Assembly (NCBI RefSeq): GCF_022760805.1
Contig: NZ_JAIVFL010000001.1
Span: 2,666,001-2,730,000 of the forward strand
Origin: Candidatus Mycolicibacterium alkanivorans
Lineage (GTDB): Bacteria > Actinomycetota > Actinomycetes > Mycobacteriales > Mycobacteriaceae
Direction: 5' to 3'
Length of the DNA: 64,000 bases
In this document: positions 55,862 to 64,000 of the stretch, piece by piece
How positions within the stretch are numbered: the stretch's first letter is position 1
How the letters are laid out: each line of letters opens with the position of its first letter
Notes under the pieces: model-generated
Database searches by the model: none
What the model was told of the DNA's origin: nothing
What the model saw: the letters and a program-made list of their open reading frames with translations, nothing else
Made by a program: the position numbers and the translations under genes

Positions 55862-56434
55862 CTTGTCGCTGTGCGGTCAATGCTCTGCTGGTGTTTGACC
55901 CGAATCTAATCCTCTCGCGGCGGTCATTATCTCCGAGTTGCTCCTTAGTCCAGCCCTCCGCAACATCGCCGACAACACCGATGCTGTCAGCAGCACTGGG
56001 CCCAGTCACATAGAGACTCAGTTACGCGAAGAGGACCGCCTCGGGCGTCGCGCCCACCGCGATCGCCTCCAATTACCTGTTCCGCGAACCGCGTTCACGA
56101 CGGATGCTCGGCGACATCGCCCTTGCTGTCGTCGGGGTTCTTTGCATTCAACTCGGCGCCGGGCCACCGATCATCATGCCCCAATCCCGCAAGGTCGGGC
56201 AGTTGCTCATTCCACCTGAGCAGCCTGTAGTCAACGCGCAGAGGGGCTGGGACCTGGCTACATGTAACGCAATGTAACTCTTGTGCACTTTCGCCGGGGA
56301 GATGTGTGCTGTGTTACACACATCCGCAATTGAGCCCCTCGTCACAAATGGCGGCCGACAGCCGCAGCAGGCATTCCGACCTGCCGACTCGTATCTGCCG
56401 ACATGCCTGAAGCGCCCCCATAAGGAGACAAGTC
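55862..56434. other. Regulatory spacer upstream of mpdC
   Basis: About 570 bp without a convincing gene. It holds a tandem ATGTAACgcaATGTAAC (around 56264-56280), the inverted repeat described separately at 56301-56324, and AAGGAG before the mpdC start. Short open frames here lack coding character. Confidence 0.5.
56301..56324. promoter_or_regulatory. Inverted repeat upstream of mpdC
   Basis: GATGTGTG-ctgtgtta-CACACATC, perfect 8-bp arms around an 8-bp spacer, about 110 bp before mpdC. A possible operator of the GAF regulator; it is unrelated to the TGGT/ACCA sites. Confidence 0.45.
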
Positions 56435-57949
56435 ATGACCCTATCCATCACGGTCGACAACGAGGCGCGCACCGTTGCGTCAGCGTTCATGCACATCAAC
56501 GGGGCCTCGGTACCCGCGCGGAGCGGTGCCACTTTCCCGACGACAGACCCAAGCACTGGCCGACACATCGCTGACGTGCCTCGCGGTGACTCCGTCGATG
56601 TTGACCACGCGGTTCAGGCGGCAGCCGACGCCGCCATCGAATGGCAGTTCAGCGACGCCATCACGCGGGCCGGTCTGCTGCGTCGGCTCGGCGCGCTCGT
56701 GTCTGAGAATGCGGATGAGCTGGCGAGAATCGAATCCATTGATTCGGGGCACTATCTCGGGAAGGCACGCGAGCTGGTTGATGCGATGCCGTTGTGGCTT
56801 GAGTACTGGGCTGGGGCAGCAGATAAGGTCGGCGGACGCACCATCGCGGTCCCGGGGAACAAGATCAGCTTCACGCTGCTTGAGCCGCTGGGCGTGACGG
56901 CTCACATCATTCCCTGGAACTATCCGCTGCTGATTCTGGTCCGCTCGGTTGCGCCCGCACTGGCCCTCGGTAACACGTGCGTGGTCAAGCCGGCCGAGGA
57001 CACTTCGCTTTCAGCGCTCAAGTTCGCCGAGCTGGTACAGGAAGCTGGGTTCCCCGACGGGGTCTTTAACGTGGTCACCGGGTACGGAGCCGAAGCGGGA
57101 GCGGCTCTGGCCGCCCACCCCGAGGTCCGGGGAATCACGTTCACCGGTTCCACCGAAACCGGACGCGAGATCGCTCGCCTCGGCGGCCAGCACATCGCCC
57201 AGGTGAACCTTGAACTCGGAGGCAAGAGCCCGTTGGTGGTGTTCCCGGATGCCCCACTCGAAGATGCCGTTGAAGTTGCCGTCCAAGGCTTCTGCTCGCG
57301 CGCGGGACAGGTATGTGTGGCGGGCAGCCGGCTCTTTCTGCACGAAGACATCGCCGACCAGTTCCTGGAGATGCTCGTCGCGCGACTGCGCACAGCCGTG
57401 ATCGGCGACCCCTTCGACGACAACACCCAAATGGGTCCGTTGGCCTCACAGAAGCATTTCGACCGGGTCCGGGAGTACATCGAAATCGGCAAGCAGGAGG
57501 CCACGCTGCTCTATGGTGGCGGCCAACCCGAGCACGCAGCGAGCGCTGGGTTCTTCGTGGAACCAACGGTTTTCGTCGACGTACCCAAGGATGCGCGGAT
57601 CGCCCGCGAGGAGATCTTCGGCCCTGTCACCGCCGTCATGCGCTGGTCCTCGGTGGAGGATCTGATCGCGACGATCAATGACTCCGACTACGGCCTGTTC
57701 GCGGTTTTGTGGTGCCAAGACATCACCTCCGCACTCGATACGGCCAAGCGCCTCCAAGTGGGCTCGGTGATGATCAACGACTGGTTCGGCGAGCTGCCGA
57801 TGACTCCCCACGGGGGCCACAAGCAATCCGGCACCGGCCGCGAAGAGGGCCTCGAAGCAGTCCACGGCTACACCCAGGTCAAACACATCGGGATCAACCT
57901 TGACAGGTCCCCAGCAAAAGCCAGCAATTGGGCCGGAGCACCCCTGTAA
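56435..57949 (+). CDS. mpdC: Aldehyde dehydrogenase, probable 2-hydroxyisobutyraldehyde dehydrogenase (MpdC-like)
   Basis: Protein of 504 residues, AAGGAG before the ATG. NAD-dependent ALDH with N162 (IIPWNYP), E260 (LELGGKSP) and catalytic C294 (AGQVCVAG), FTGSTETG cofactor loop and EEIFGPV. It would oxidise 2-hydroxyisobutyraldehyde to 2-hydroxyisobutyrate. Assignment rests on its place next to an MpdB-like GMC oxidoreductase and on the 2-hydroxyisobutyryl-CoA mutase genes in the same island; the fold alone does not fix the substrate. Confidence 0.78.
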   Translation: MTLSITVDNEARTVASAFMHINGASVPARSGATFPTTDPSTGRHIADVPRGDSVDVDHAVQAAADAAIEWQFSDAITRAGLLRRLGALVSENADELARIESIDSGHYLGKARELVDAMPLWLEYWAGAADKVGGRTIAVPGNKISFTLLEPLGVTAHIIPWNYPLLILVRSVAPALALGNTCVVKPAEDTSLSALKFAELVQEAGFPDGVFNVVTGYGAEAGAALAAHPEVRGITFTGSTETGREIARLGGQHIAQVNLELGGKSPLVVFPDAPLEDAVEVAVQGFCSRAGQVCVAGSRLFLHEDIADQFLEMLVARLRTAVIGDPFDDNTQMGPLASQKHFDRVREYIEIGKQEATLLYGGGQPEHAASAGFFVEPTVFVDVPKDARIAREEIFGPVTAVMRWSSVEDLIATINDSDYGLFAVLWCQDITSALDTAKRLQVGSVMINDWFGELPMTPHGGHKQSGTGREEGLEAVHGYTQVKHIGINLDRSPAKASNWAGAPL

Positions 57950-58028
57950 CTAGCCATCACAACCATTTCGGGCCGGCAACAACAACCGCATCGGCCCGCG
58001 ATGCCTACACACCCACGAAGGAGACACG

Positions 58029-58694
58029 ATGAGCAACGACGACGACCAGACACCCGCTCCCTTCGGAGCCCCTGCGCTAGGAACCGATCGCCCGGATCAG
58101 CCACACTTCGAATCCGGTCGACCACGACTGGGTGGCCTGGCCACTCCAATCGTGTTCAGCGAAACGGAGACGAAGGTCATCGCCGCGCTGGCCGACACGA
58201 TCGTGCCGCCCGGCAACGGCTTTCCTGCAGCCAGCGAGGTCGGCATCGCCGACTTCTTTAGCCGTTATACGACCCCAACTGGTTTCCGCGCCAAACACTT
58301 TCCATATTTGGAGGAAGACGTCTTGAAGGCTGCGCTGGCGAGCCTCGGTGAGGGCTTCCTTGCGGCTGGGACCAAGTCTCGCGCGAACGAGGTGGAGCGG
58401 CTGGAAAAAGATCAGGAGGAGCTTTTCACCCAACTCCGAAGCCTGGTCTACTACGGCTACTACTCCGCCGCCGAGGTCACCACGGCGATTCAACACGAGA
58501 TACCCGCGGGCCGTGATTACCACGGGCCACCATTGCCCTACGGCTATCTGGACTGCATCGAAGACTGGGACGAGGCGGCGTTGGCTTCGGCTGGCCAAGG
58601 TTCTGGATACGTGACGACCGAAGACGTCGTCCGGGTCGACCTCAGCAAACTGACATGGCCGCACACGCAACAAGTGAAGGAGAACGCGAAGTGA
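58029..58694 (+). CDS. Gluconate 2-dehydrogenase subunit 3-like protein
   Basis: Protein of 221 residues, AAGGAG before the ATG. The ETKVIAALADTIVPPGNGFPAASEVGIADF segment is typical of the small subunit that accompanies flavin GMC dehydrogenases. No twin-arginine signal is visible, unlike many relatives. Its stop overlaps the mpdB start (GTGA). Probably a structural or maturation partner of MpdB, implying a dehydrogenase that passes electrons to the membrane rather than an oxidase. Confidence 0.78.
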   Translation: MSNDDDQTPAPFGAPALGTDRPDQPHFESGRPRLGGLATPIVFSETETKVIAALADTIVPPGNGFPAASEVGIADFFSRYTTPTGFRAKHFPYLEEDVLKAALASLGEGFLAAGTKSRANEVERLEKDQEELFTQLRSLVYYGYYSAAEVTTAIQHEIPAGRDYHGPPLPYGYLDCIEDWDEAALASAGQGSGYVTTEDVVRVDLSKLTWPHTQQVKENAK

Positions 58695-60346
58695 CTTCGA
58701 CGACCGACGAAACCGATGTCCTAGTGATCGGCGCTGGACCTGGCGGCGCGGGCCTGACGCTCGAACTCGTCCAAGCCGGCTACAAGGTGACATGCCTCGA
58801 GCAGGGCCCGTGGGTCACCCCTACAGAACATCCCCACTACCACCGAGAATGGGAGATCGAGAAGCAGCGAGGGTGGGCCTACGACCCGAACGTCCGTGGA
58901 CTTCCAGAGGACTATCCGGTCACCGGTTTCACCACGCCGTATCTGATGAACAACGTTGGCGGCAGCACGATGCACTATGCCGGTCACTGGCCGCGCTATA
59001 AGCCGGTCGACTTTCGCAAGGGCACCGAACACGGGCTCGAGGGCACCATCGACTGGCCCATTAGTTACGAGGATCTCGCACCCTATTACGACAAGAACGA
59101 CGCGATCTACGGCATCTCCGGCATGATCGGTGACCCGTCGTACCCGGATCGCACTGGGGTAGACCGGGATCCGCCGGTGAAGCCAGGAAAGCTGGGCCGC
59201 AACTTCGCCTCCGCATTGGGCGGCCTCGGCTGGCACTGGTGGCCGTCCGATAACGCCATCATCACGCGACCACGCGAGAACCGTGAAGCTGACATCGCCG
59301 CGGGCAATGAGCTCTCGGGCAGCCCGACCGGATCACTGAGCACTCCGACGCACACACATTGGCCATTCGCGATCGCCTTAGGCGCCGACCTGCGGACCCA
59401 TGCCCGCGTCGAGCAGATCCACGCGAAGAATGGCAAGGCGACGGGCGCGACTTACATCGATACTCGTACCGGTACCCGACACGAGATCAACGCGAAGATC
59501 GTCGTTGTTGCCGCCAGTGGTATCGGCTCCCCCCGCTTGCTGTTGATGAGCGCGCAGAAGGGCCACCCCGACGGGTTGGCCAACAGCAACGGAATGGTGG
59601 GCAAGTACTTGATGCACCACATCTTCGCGTTCTGCGACGCCTGGTTCGACAAGCCGATGGAGGGCTACAAGGGCGCGTTCGGTGCGCCCCTGTATTCACA
59701 CGAGTTCTACAATACCGACGTCGAGCGAGGGTTCGTCAACGGCTTCGGCATGCAGGTGGCCCGCAGCTTCGGCTCGGCCTACACCGCGATGGGAAGTCAT
59801 ACGGGCTACGTCGCCCCCTGGGGAGAAAACCACCGCAAGTTCTTCAACGAGCACTTCGGCAATCACCTCATGGTGTTCATGTTCGGTGAGGACCTACCCG
59901 TGGAGACGAACTGCGTCACGCTCAATCCAGACGTCAAGGACTCCAGCGGGCTGCCCGCCGCACACGTCAACTGGGAACCCCACCAGAACGATATCGCGCT
60001 CGCCAATTACGGGATCGACCGCATCTTCGACGCCGCCCGAGCACTGGGCGCGGTCGAGACGAACGACACCGGCGTTCTCAACCCGCCCCCCGCCTGGCAT
60101 CTCATGGGTACCTGCCGCATGGGTAACAACCCGCAGGATTCGGTGACGAACAAGTGGCATCAAACATGGGATGTGCCCAACCTCTTCGTCGTCGACGGTA
60201 GTTCGCTCACCACTGGCGGCGCGGTCAACCCGACATCGACCATCGGTGCACTGGCGGTCCGGGCCGGCGAGTACATCGCGCAGCGCTTCACCGACATCGT
60301 CGAACAACGCACCACTCCCAGCAATGCGGATGCGCCGGCTATCTAG
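58691..60346 (+). CDS. mpdB: GMC-family FAD oxidoreductase, probable 2-methyl-1,2-propanediol dehydrogenase (MpdB-like)
   Basis: Protein of 551 residues from a GTG at 58691 (AAGGAG eight bases upstream). FAD site VLVIGAGPGGAGLTLEL near the N-terminus, NNVGGSTMHYAGHW, and C-terminal HLMGTCRMG, DVPNLFVVDGSSL, NPTSTIGALAVRAGEYI. It would oxidise the diol to 2-hydroxyisobutyraldehyde, the substrate for the neighbouring MpdC. The product call relies on context with mpdC and the hcm operon; other primary alcohols are possible. Confidence 0.8.
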   Translation: MTSTTDETDVLVIGAGPGGAGLTLELVQAGYKVTCLEQGPWVTPTEHPHYHREWEIEKQRGWAYDPNVRGLPEDYPVTGFTTPYLMNNVGGSTMHYAGHWPRYKPVDFRKGTEHGLEGTIDWPISYEDLAPYYDKNDAIYGISGMIGDPSYPDRTGVDRDPPVKPGKLGRNFASALGGLGWHWWPSDNAIITRPRENREADIAAGNELSGSPTGSLSTPTHTHWPFAIALGADLRTHARVEQIHAKNGKATGATYIDTRTGTRHEINAKIVVVAASGIGSPRLLLMSAQKGHPDGLANSNGMVGKYLMHHIFAFCDAWFDKPMEGYKGAFGAPLYSHEFYNTDVERGFVNGFGMQVARSFGSAYTAMGSHTGYVAPWGENHRKFFNEHFGNHLMVFMFGEDLPVETNCVTLNPDVKDSSGLPAAHVNWEPHQNDIALANYGIDRIFDAARALGAVETNDTGVLNPPPAWHLMGTCRMGNNPQDSVTNKWHQTWDVPNLFVVDGSSLTTGGAVNPTSTIGALAVRAGEYIAQRFTDIVEQRTTPSNADAPAI

Positions 60347-61224
60347 CTAGTGCTAGTCGAGACCGTCTCGCCAGTCCGCCTACTTGACAGCAGGAGCGAC
60401 GGCCTGCGGATCCGCCAACTCGCAAGGAGCACAACAGATGTCAACAGCCCAGCTTCCGCCGAAAGGGGGGCCGACCGAACCACAACCAACACTCGATCCC
60501 TCCCACGCCACCGACTCGGCGCGGCACAAACCCCAACAGCACCGCTGGGTGATCTTCGGCCTGGCCAACCTCGCGGTGGTGCTCGCCCTGTCGGTGGCGG
60601 GATGGTACCTACTCGCCGACCCTGAGCTAAGCCCGTGGAGTTTCTACCCGATGCCGTTCAACGCGACGCTGTTCTGGGCGATCCTCTTCGTCGTGTTCAT
60701 CGGTTTCAACGCCGAGTTCGCGGGGTTCAACCGGCTTGCTCAGCCATGGCGTGGCCTGGCGATCACGACCGCAACAGCGGTGTTCGCGGTTGTGGTGACG
60801 TGGCTGCTCTCGGCAGGACTCGGCAACATCGATTTCGACTTCGCGCCTGGCAGGGACGGTGGTCTCGGATATTTCACCGGTGCCCTCTTTGTCCTGTTCG
60901 GATTCGGCACCTTCGTGATCGCCGTGCTCAATTGGCAGCACTGGCCCTGGCCACAACTCGGCCTGCAGCAACCAGCCGTCGGCCTGGCTGAGATCGCAGC
61001 TGTCGCCGGACCCACCATGCTGCTGTACTTCGTCCTTGGGCTGCCCGCGGTCACCGCCGCAGACTCACACCCGGTCATGGCTCTCGATACGCTGATGGGC
61101 TGGTTCTACAGCGTCATCGTCTCGATAATCCTCACCGGCCAGGCACTGGATAACTGGCCATGGCGCCTAGCGGGCAGTCCGGGTCGGGTCGCCCTCACCT
61201 CCACTATCGGCAACCTGGTGCTAG

Positions 61225-62908
61225 CCTCGATTTTTCGCGCAATGCCCCGGGTGGAGTGTGTTGATACGCGAAAGTGCCTGTCCTGCAAGGAATAATAGGA
61301 CTTCTTAACGGTTCCATTAGCCTGGCTGGAAGGCACTTCGCAGGTGAAGAGTAGCGCAGCGGTTTCCCGAGTGAAAGTGTCCGCGGATGGTCATGGCGTC
61401 GTGTCTCACGCCGGGGTGGGGATGCTGCGGGAACTGGCGGATCTGTCCGGGCTGTCGGCGGGGGTCACCGCGGCGTTGGCCGACACCTATCGGGGCCCGT
61501 GGATCTACCCGCCGGGGGCGGTGTTCGCCGATCTCGCCGCGGCGGTCGCTGACGGCGCGACCTGCATCGACGGGGTCGGGCAGTTGTGCGGGGACCGTGA
61601 GCACGTGTTCGGTCCGGCCGCCTCGACGACCACGATGTGGCGGCTGGTCGACGAGCGGATCGACGCCGCGCACCTGCCGGCGATCCGGGCGGCGCGCTGC
61701 GATGCGCGGGCGGCGGCGTGGGCTGCCGGGGCTGCGCCGGCCGCTGGCAGGTGGCTGCACATCGACCTCGACGCCACCATCACCATCGACCATTCCGACA
61801 ACAAGGAGAACGCGGCCGCGACCTGGAAGAAGACCTACGGTCACCACCCGCTGCTGGCGTTCCTGGACCGCCCCGAGGTCGCCGGCGGCGAAGCGCTGGC
61901 CGGGCTGCTGCGAGCGGGCAACGCCGGCAGCAACACCGCCGCCGATCACATCACCGTGTTGGGCTGGGCGCTGGAATCGCTGCCGGCCGCCTACCGACCC
62001 GACCCGCACGATCCCACCGCCCACAAGATCCTGGTGCGGTCGGATTCCGCCGGTGCCACGCACAAGTTCGCCGCCGAATGCCGCAGGCAAGGGGTGGGGT
62101 TCTCGTTCGGGTTCGCCGTCGACGCCCGCGTGCGCGACGCGGTCGACACCCTCAACCTCGCCGAGGCCTGGTATCCGGCGATCGACTCCAGCGGCGCGAT
62201 CCGCGACGGCGCCTGGGTCGCCGAGGCCACCGGCCTGGTCGAGATGAGCAGCTGGCCCGAGGGCACCCGGCTGATCCTGCGCAGGGAACGCCCCCACCCC
62301 GGCGCGCAGCTGCGGTTCACCGACGCCGACGGGATGCGGGTCACCGCCTTCATCACCGACACACCCAACGGCGTCGTCGACGGGCAACTCGCCGGCCTGG
62401 AGCTGCGGCATCGCCAACACGCCCGCGTCGAGGACCGCATCCGCGAGGCCAAAACCACCGGGCTGCGCAACCTGCCCTGCCACGGCTTCGATGCCAACGC
62501 TGCCTGGCTCGAAATCATCCTCACCGCAACCGATCTCGTGGCCTGGACCAAACTCATCGGCTTCGCCGACCAGCCCGACATCGCCGGCTGCGAGATCGAC
62601 ACCTTCCGCTACCGCGTCCTGCACGTCGCCGCCCGCATCACCCGCGCCGCCCGACGCACCCACCTGCGCATCGACGCCACATGGCGCTGGGCCCACGCCA
62701 TCGCCACCGCATGGCAGCGTCTGCGCACCGCCTTCGGTTGACCACCGCACCACACGTCCACCACGACCCGAAAGACCCACCGGCCCTGGAAAGCCCGCCA
62801 CACCGAGCGACACCGGCCAAACCGTCACACCCACCCACCGAAACCGCGCCCGAACAGCCCCAGCCGACCCCGAACCGCACTCCGACCAATTCGCACGCAA
62901 AATCGAGG
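61225..62908. mobile_element. IS1380-family insertion sequence, 1684 bp
   Basis: Ends are inverted repeats starting CCTCGATTTTTCGCGCAA (left) and CCTCGATTTTGCGTGCGA (right, read inward). A 4-bp target duplication, CTAG, lies at 61221-61224 and 62909-62912. Size, 4-bp duplication and transposase type agree with IS1380. Confidence 0.93.
61344..62741 (+). CDS. IS1380-family transposase
   Basis: Protein of 465 residues (GTG start). DDE group 1 transposase with LHIDLDATITIDHSDNK, VRSDSAGATHKFAAECR and RVEDRIREAKTTGLRNLP. It fills most of the element. Apparently intact. Confidence 0.93.
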   Translation: MKSSAAVSRVKVSADGHGVVSHAGVGMLRELADLSGLSAGVTAALADTYRGPWIYPPGAVFADLAAAVADGATCIDGVGQLCGDREHVFGPAASTTTMWRLVDERIDAAHLPAIRAARCDARAAAWAAGAAPAAGRWLHIDLDATITIDHSDNKENAAATWKKTYGHHPLLAFLDRPEVAGGEALAGLLRAGNAGSNTAADHITVLGWALESLPAAYRPDPHDPTAHKILVRSDSAGATHKFAAECRRQGVGFSFGFAVDARVRDAVDTLNLAEAWYPAIDSSGAIRDGAWVAEATGLVEMSSWPEGTRLILRRERPHPGAQLRFTDADGMRVTAFITDTPNGVVDGQLAGLELRHRQHARVEDRIREAKTTGLRNLPCHGFDANAAWLEIILTATDLVAWTKLIGFADQPDIAGCEIDTFRYRVLHVAARITRAARRTHLRIDATWRWAHAIATAWQRLRTAFG

Positions 62909-63331
62909 CTAGGAACCATCTTCTATATCCTGGCCAGACAGCTCGTCGAGGTCCTCCTGGGTTCAGACACGACGGCCGCGCTCGGCATCACTATCAACCA
63001 GTTCCCCGCCCAGATTGGTGTCTGCTGGGTCTTCTGGATGATTCTGTGGGCCAACGCGTTTGGCAACAGACCGACAGGCCTCAATATGGCGGTGAACTAC
63101 GCCATCCGGACCGCACTAACGTTGGCGTTGGCCGTGGTCAGCTTCATCTTTTACTACCGGTTCGCCGCAGAACACATCCTGCACGAGGCTGCGGTCGCAC
63201 CAGGTATCAACGGTAACGCGCTGGGATTCGTCGATTGGATGGTGTTGATGACCCTGCTCTACGTGGTGGGTTTCGAGTCGCTGGGGCTGCGACGACTGAT
63301 GAAGGACGATCCAACCGTGGCGACGCTTTAG

Positions 63332-63599
63332 TGATGCTTTGAATCAAAGTCCTTCTAGCGAGCTCGTGAATCACCGGTCTCCCGCTGGGCGGGTGCGCGT
63401 GGGCCTGATGAAGCACCGCTGATGAATAAGTGTGTCGCACAACAGTGCAGACACAGCGGAGGGCCTCTGATAGAGGAACACCCGAACACGCATCCGCGAA
63501 GAAATGGAAAGGGCTGAAACGCCCTGGAAATGCTGGAGGCCTTGATGTGCCCCGGGTTCGGCGATGTCGCCATACTTGGTTTCAGACACGGGCTAAGCG
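63332..63599. other. Non-coding remnant DNA
   Basis: About 270 bp after the membrane gene. No gene, RNA or insertion-sequence end could be recognised. Confidence 0.4.
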
Positions 63600-63905
63600 G
63601 ATTGGTGTAGCGATTCGAACCCTATCGGAGTGCGCATCGGTGTTGGCCAGCGCGATCGCCTGGCGCAGATCGAAGACGACGGGCCGCGGTGCTCTTGCCG
63701 TTCTGCTGATTCGCGGCGTTGATCTCGTTCTGGCTGTTCACATCGGGCTGGGCGGAGGTGACCTTGATGCCGTACTTATCGGAGAAGGTGTCGATGATCT
63801 GTTCGTCACATTCAGTGCAGACTCGGCTTTGGCCGCCTTCACCAGGCTGTCTATCCCGCCGAAGTTCTGTGCCGAGATGTGCTCATTTGCAGACACTATC
63901 GCGAC
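63600..63905 (-). pseudogene. Relic of an ABC transporter substrate-binding protein
   Basis: Fragments of one periplasmic-binding-protein family (iron/polyamine type) appear in order in three frames: FGGIDSLVKAAKAESALNV, then EQIIDTFSDKYGIKVTSAQP...EINAANQQNGKS, then VFDLRQAIALANTD. Two frameshifts and missing ends make it a pseudogene. Bases 63906-64000 show nothing assignable. Confidence 0.7.
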
Positions 63906-64000
63906 ATCAGGTCATTGGCGGGCGGTTCTGAGGTAGTCGGTTGGAGATGTTTGGACCAGCCGAAGGCGCAACAGATCGCACAGACGGTCGCCAGCAGCCC

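Larger units (their letters stand above)
60438..63331 (+). pseudogene. Polytopic membrane protein gene interrupted by IS1380-family element
   Basis: The 5' part (60438-61224, AAGGAG before the ATG) and 3' part (62913-63331) form one frame once the element and one CTAG copy are removed: GNLVLGTIFYILARQLVEV across the joint, about 400 residues. It has about nine to ten hydrophobic segments and no recognised catalytic motif. It follows mpdB by 91 bp and was probably co-transcribed; it may have been the membrane or transport partner of the alcohol oxidation. Family not recognised. Confidence 0.8.

Noticed and set aside
56020..56220. Possible membrane-protein remnant (…LGDIALAVVGVL…) upstream of mpdC
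   Set aside because: A short hydrophobic frame without start, ribosome-binding site or recognisable family; too weak to annotate.
61317..62900. 527-codon open frame on the minus strand
   Set aside because: Antisense shadow of the IS1380 transposase with repetitive Gly/Val-rich product.

Overview
The window comes from a high-GC actinobacterium, most likely a Mycolicibacterium/Mycobacterium-type organism. The pointers are the fused cobI-cobJ gene, the ~401-residue CysG-like CobA, the FadR-type and GAF regulators, IS4/IS110/ISL3/IS1380 elements, and an alcohol/aldehyde dehydrogenase pair that resembles MpdB/MpdC of MTBE- and tert-butanol-degrading mycobacteria. Host and replicon (chromosome or plasmid) cannot be decided from the sequence alone; the density of mobile DNA fits a plasmid or genomic island.

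Layout. 1-4190: leftward tnsA-tnsB-tnsC-tniQ operon of a Tn7-like transposon whose repeat-bearing end lies at about 4050-4190. 4646-7625: a mobile-DNA trio (active tyrosine recombinase, small XRE protein, zinc-finger protein with a catalytically dead recombinase fold). 7715-11825: TetR regulator, truncated azlC, a histidine phosphatase split by an IS4-family element, and a 3-hydroxyacyl-CoA dehydrogenase. 12037-17686: MHS-type transporter, ketol-acid reductoisomerase, an unknown tandem-repeat protein, two FadR-type GntR paralogues and a decayed cobalt importer (cbiM, cbiO). 17785-22335: hcmB-hcl-meaH-hcmA operon for 2-hydroxyisobutyryl-CoA mutase. 22497-25750: two abutting IS110 elements. 25781-53016: 3-hydroxyisobutyryl-CoA hydrolase-like gene, thiolase, and an almost complete aerobic adenosylcobalamin pathway (cobA, pduO, cobG-H-IJ-M-bluB, cobL, chlID-cobO-cobBC, cobT-S, cobU, cobD, cobK-Q-F-N, second cobT). 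53060-63331: GAF regulator, ISL3 insertion, mpdC, a gluconate-dehydrogenase-subunit-3-like gene, mpdB, and a membrane gene broken by an IS1380 insertion. 63600-63905: ABC substrate-binding-protein relic.

How it works together. The genes reconstruct one route: 2-methyl-1,2-propanediol -> 2-hydroxyisobutyraldehyde (MpdB) -> 2-hydroxyisobutyrate (MpdC) -> 2-hydroxyisobutyryl-CoA (ligase) -> 3-hydroxybutyryl-CoA (HcmAB, adenosyl-B12 dependent, reactivated by MeaH) -> acetoacetyl-CoA (dehydrogenase) -> two acetyl-CoA (thiolase). The large subunit carries both residues that mark 2-hydroxyisobutyryl-CoA mutase rather than methylmalonyl- or isobutyryl-CoA mutase (Ile100 and Asp127). The cofactor pathway travels with its consumer enzyme.

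Control appears two-layered. TGGT-N(2-4)-ACCA palindromes, typical of FadR-type GntR proteins, lie in front of the mutase operon, the transporter/ilvC pair, the thiolase/cobG pair, one gntR gene and the GAF regulator. Three cobalamin riboswitches govern the later cobalamin operons. This would tie early corrin synthesis to the catabolic substrate and late synthesis to the end product. No monooxygenase for the first step (MTBE, tert-butanol or isobutene oxidation) is present in the window.
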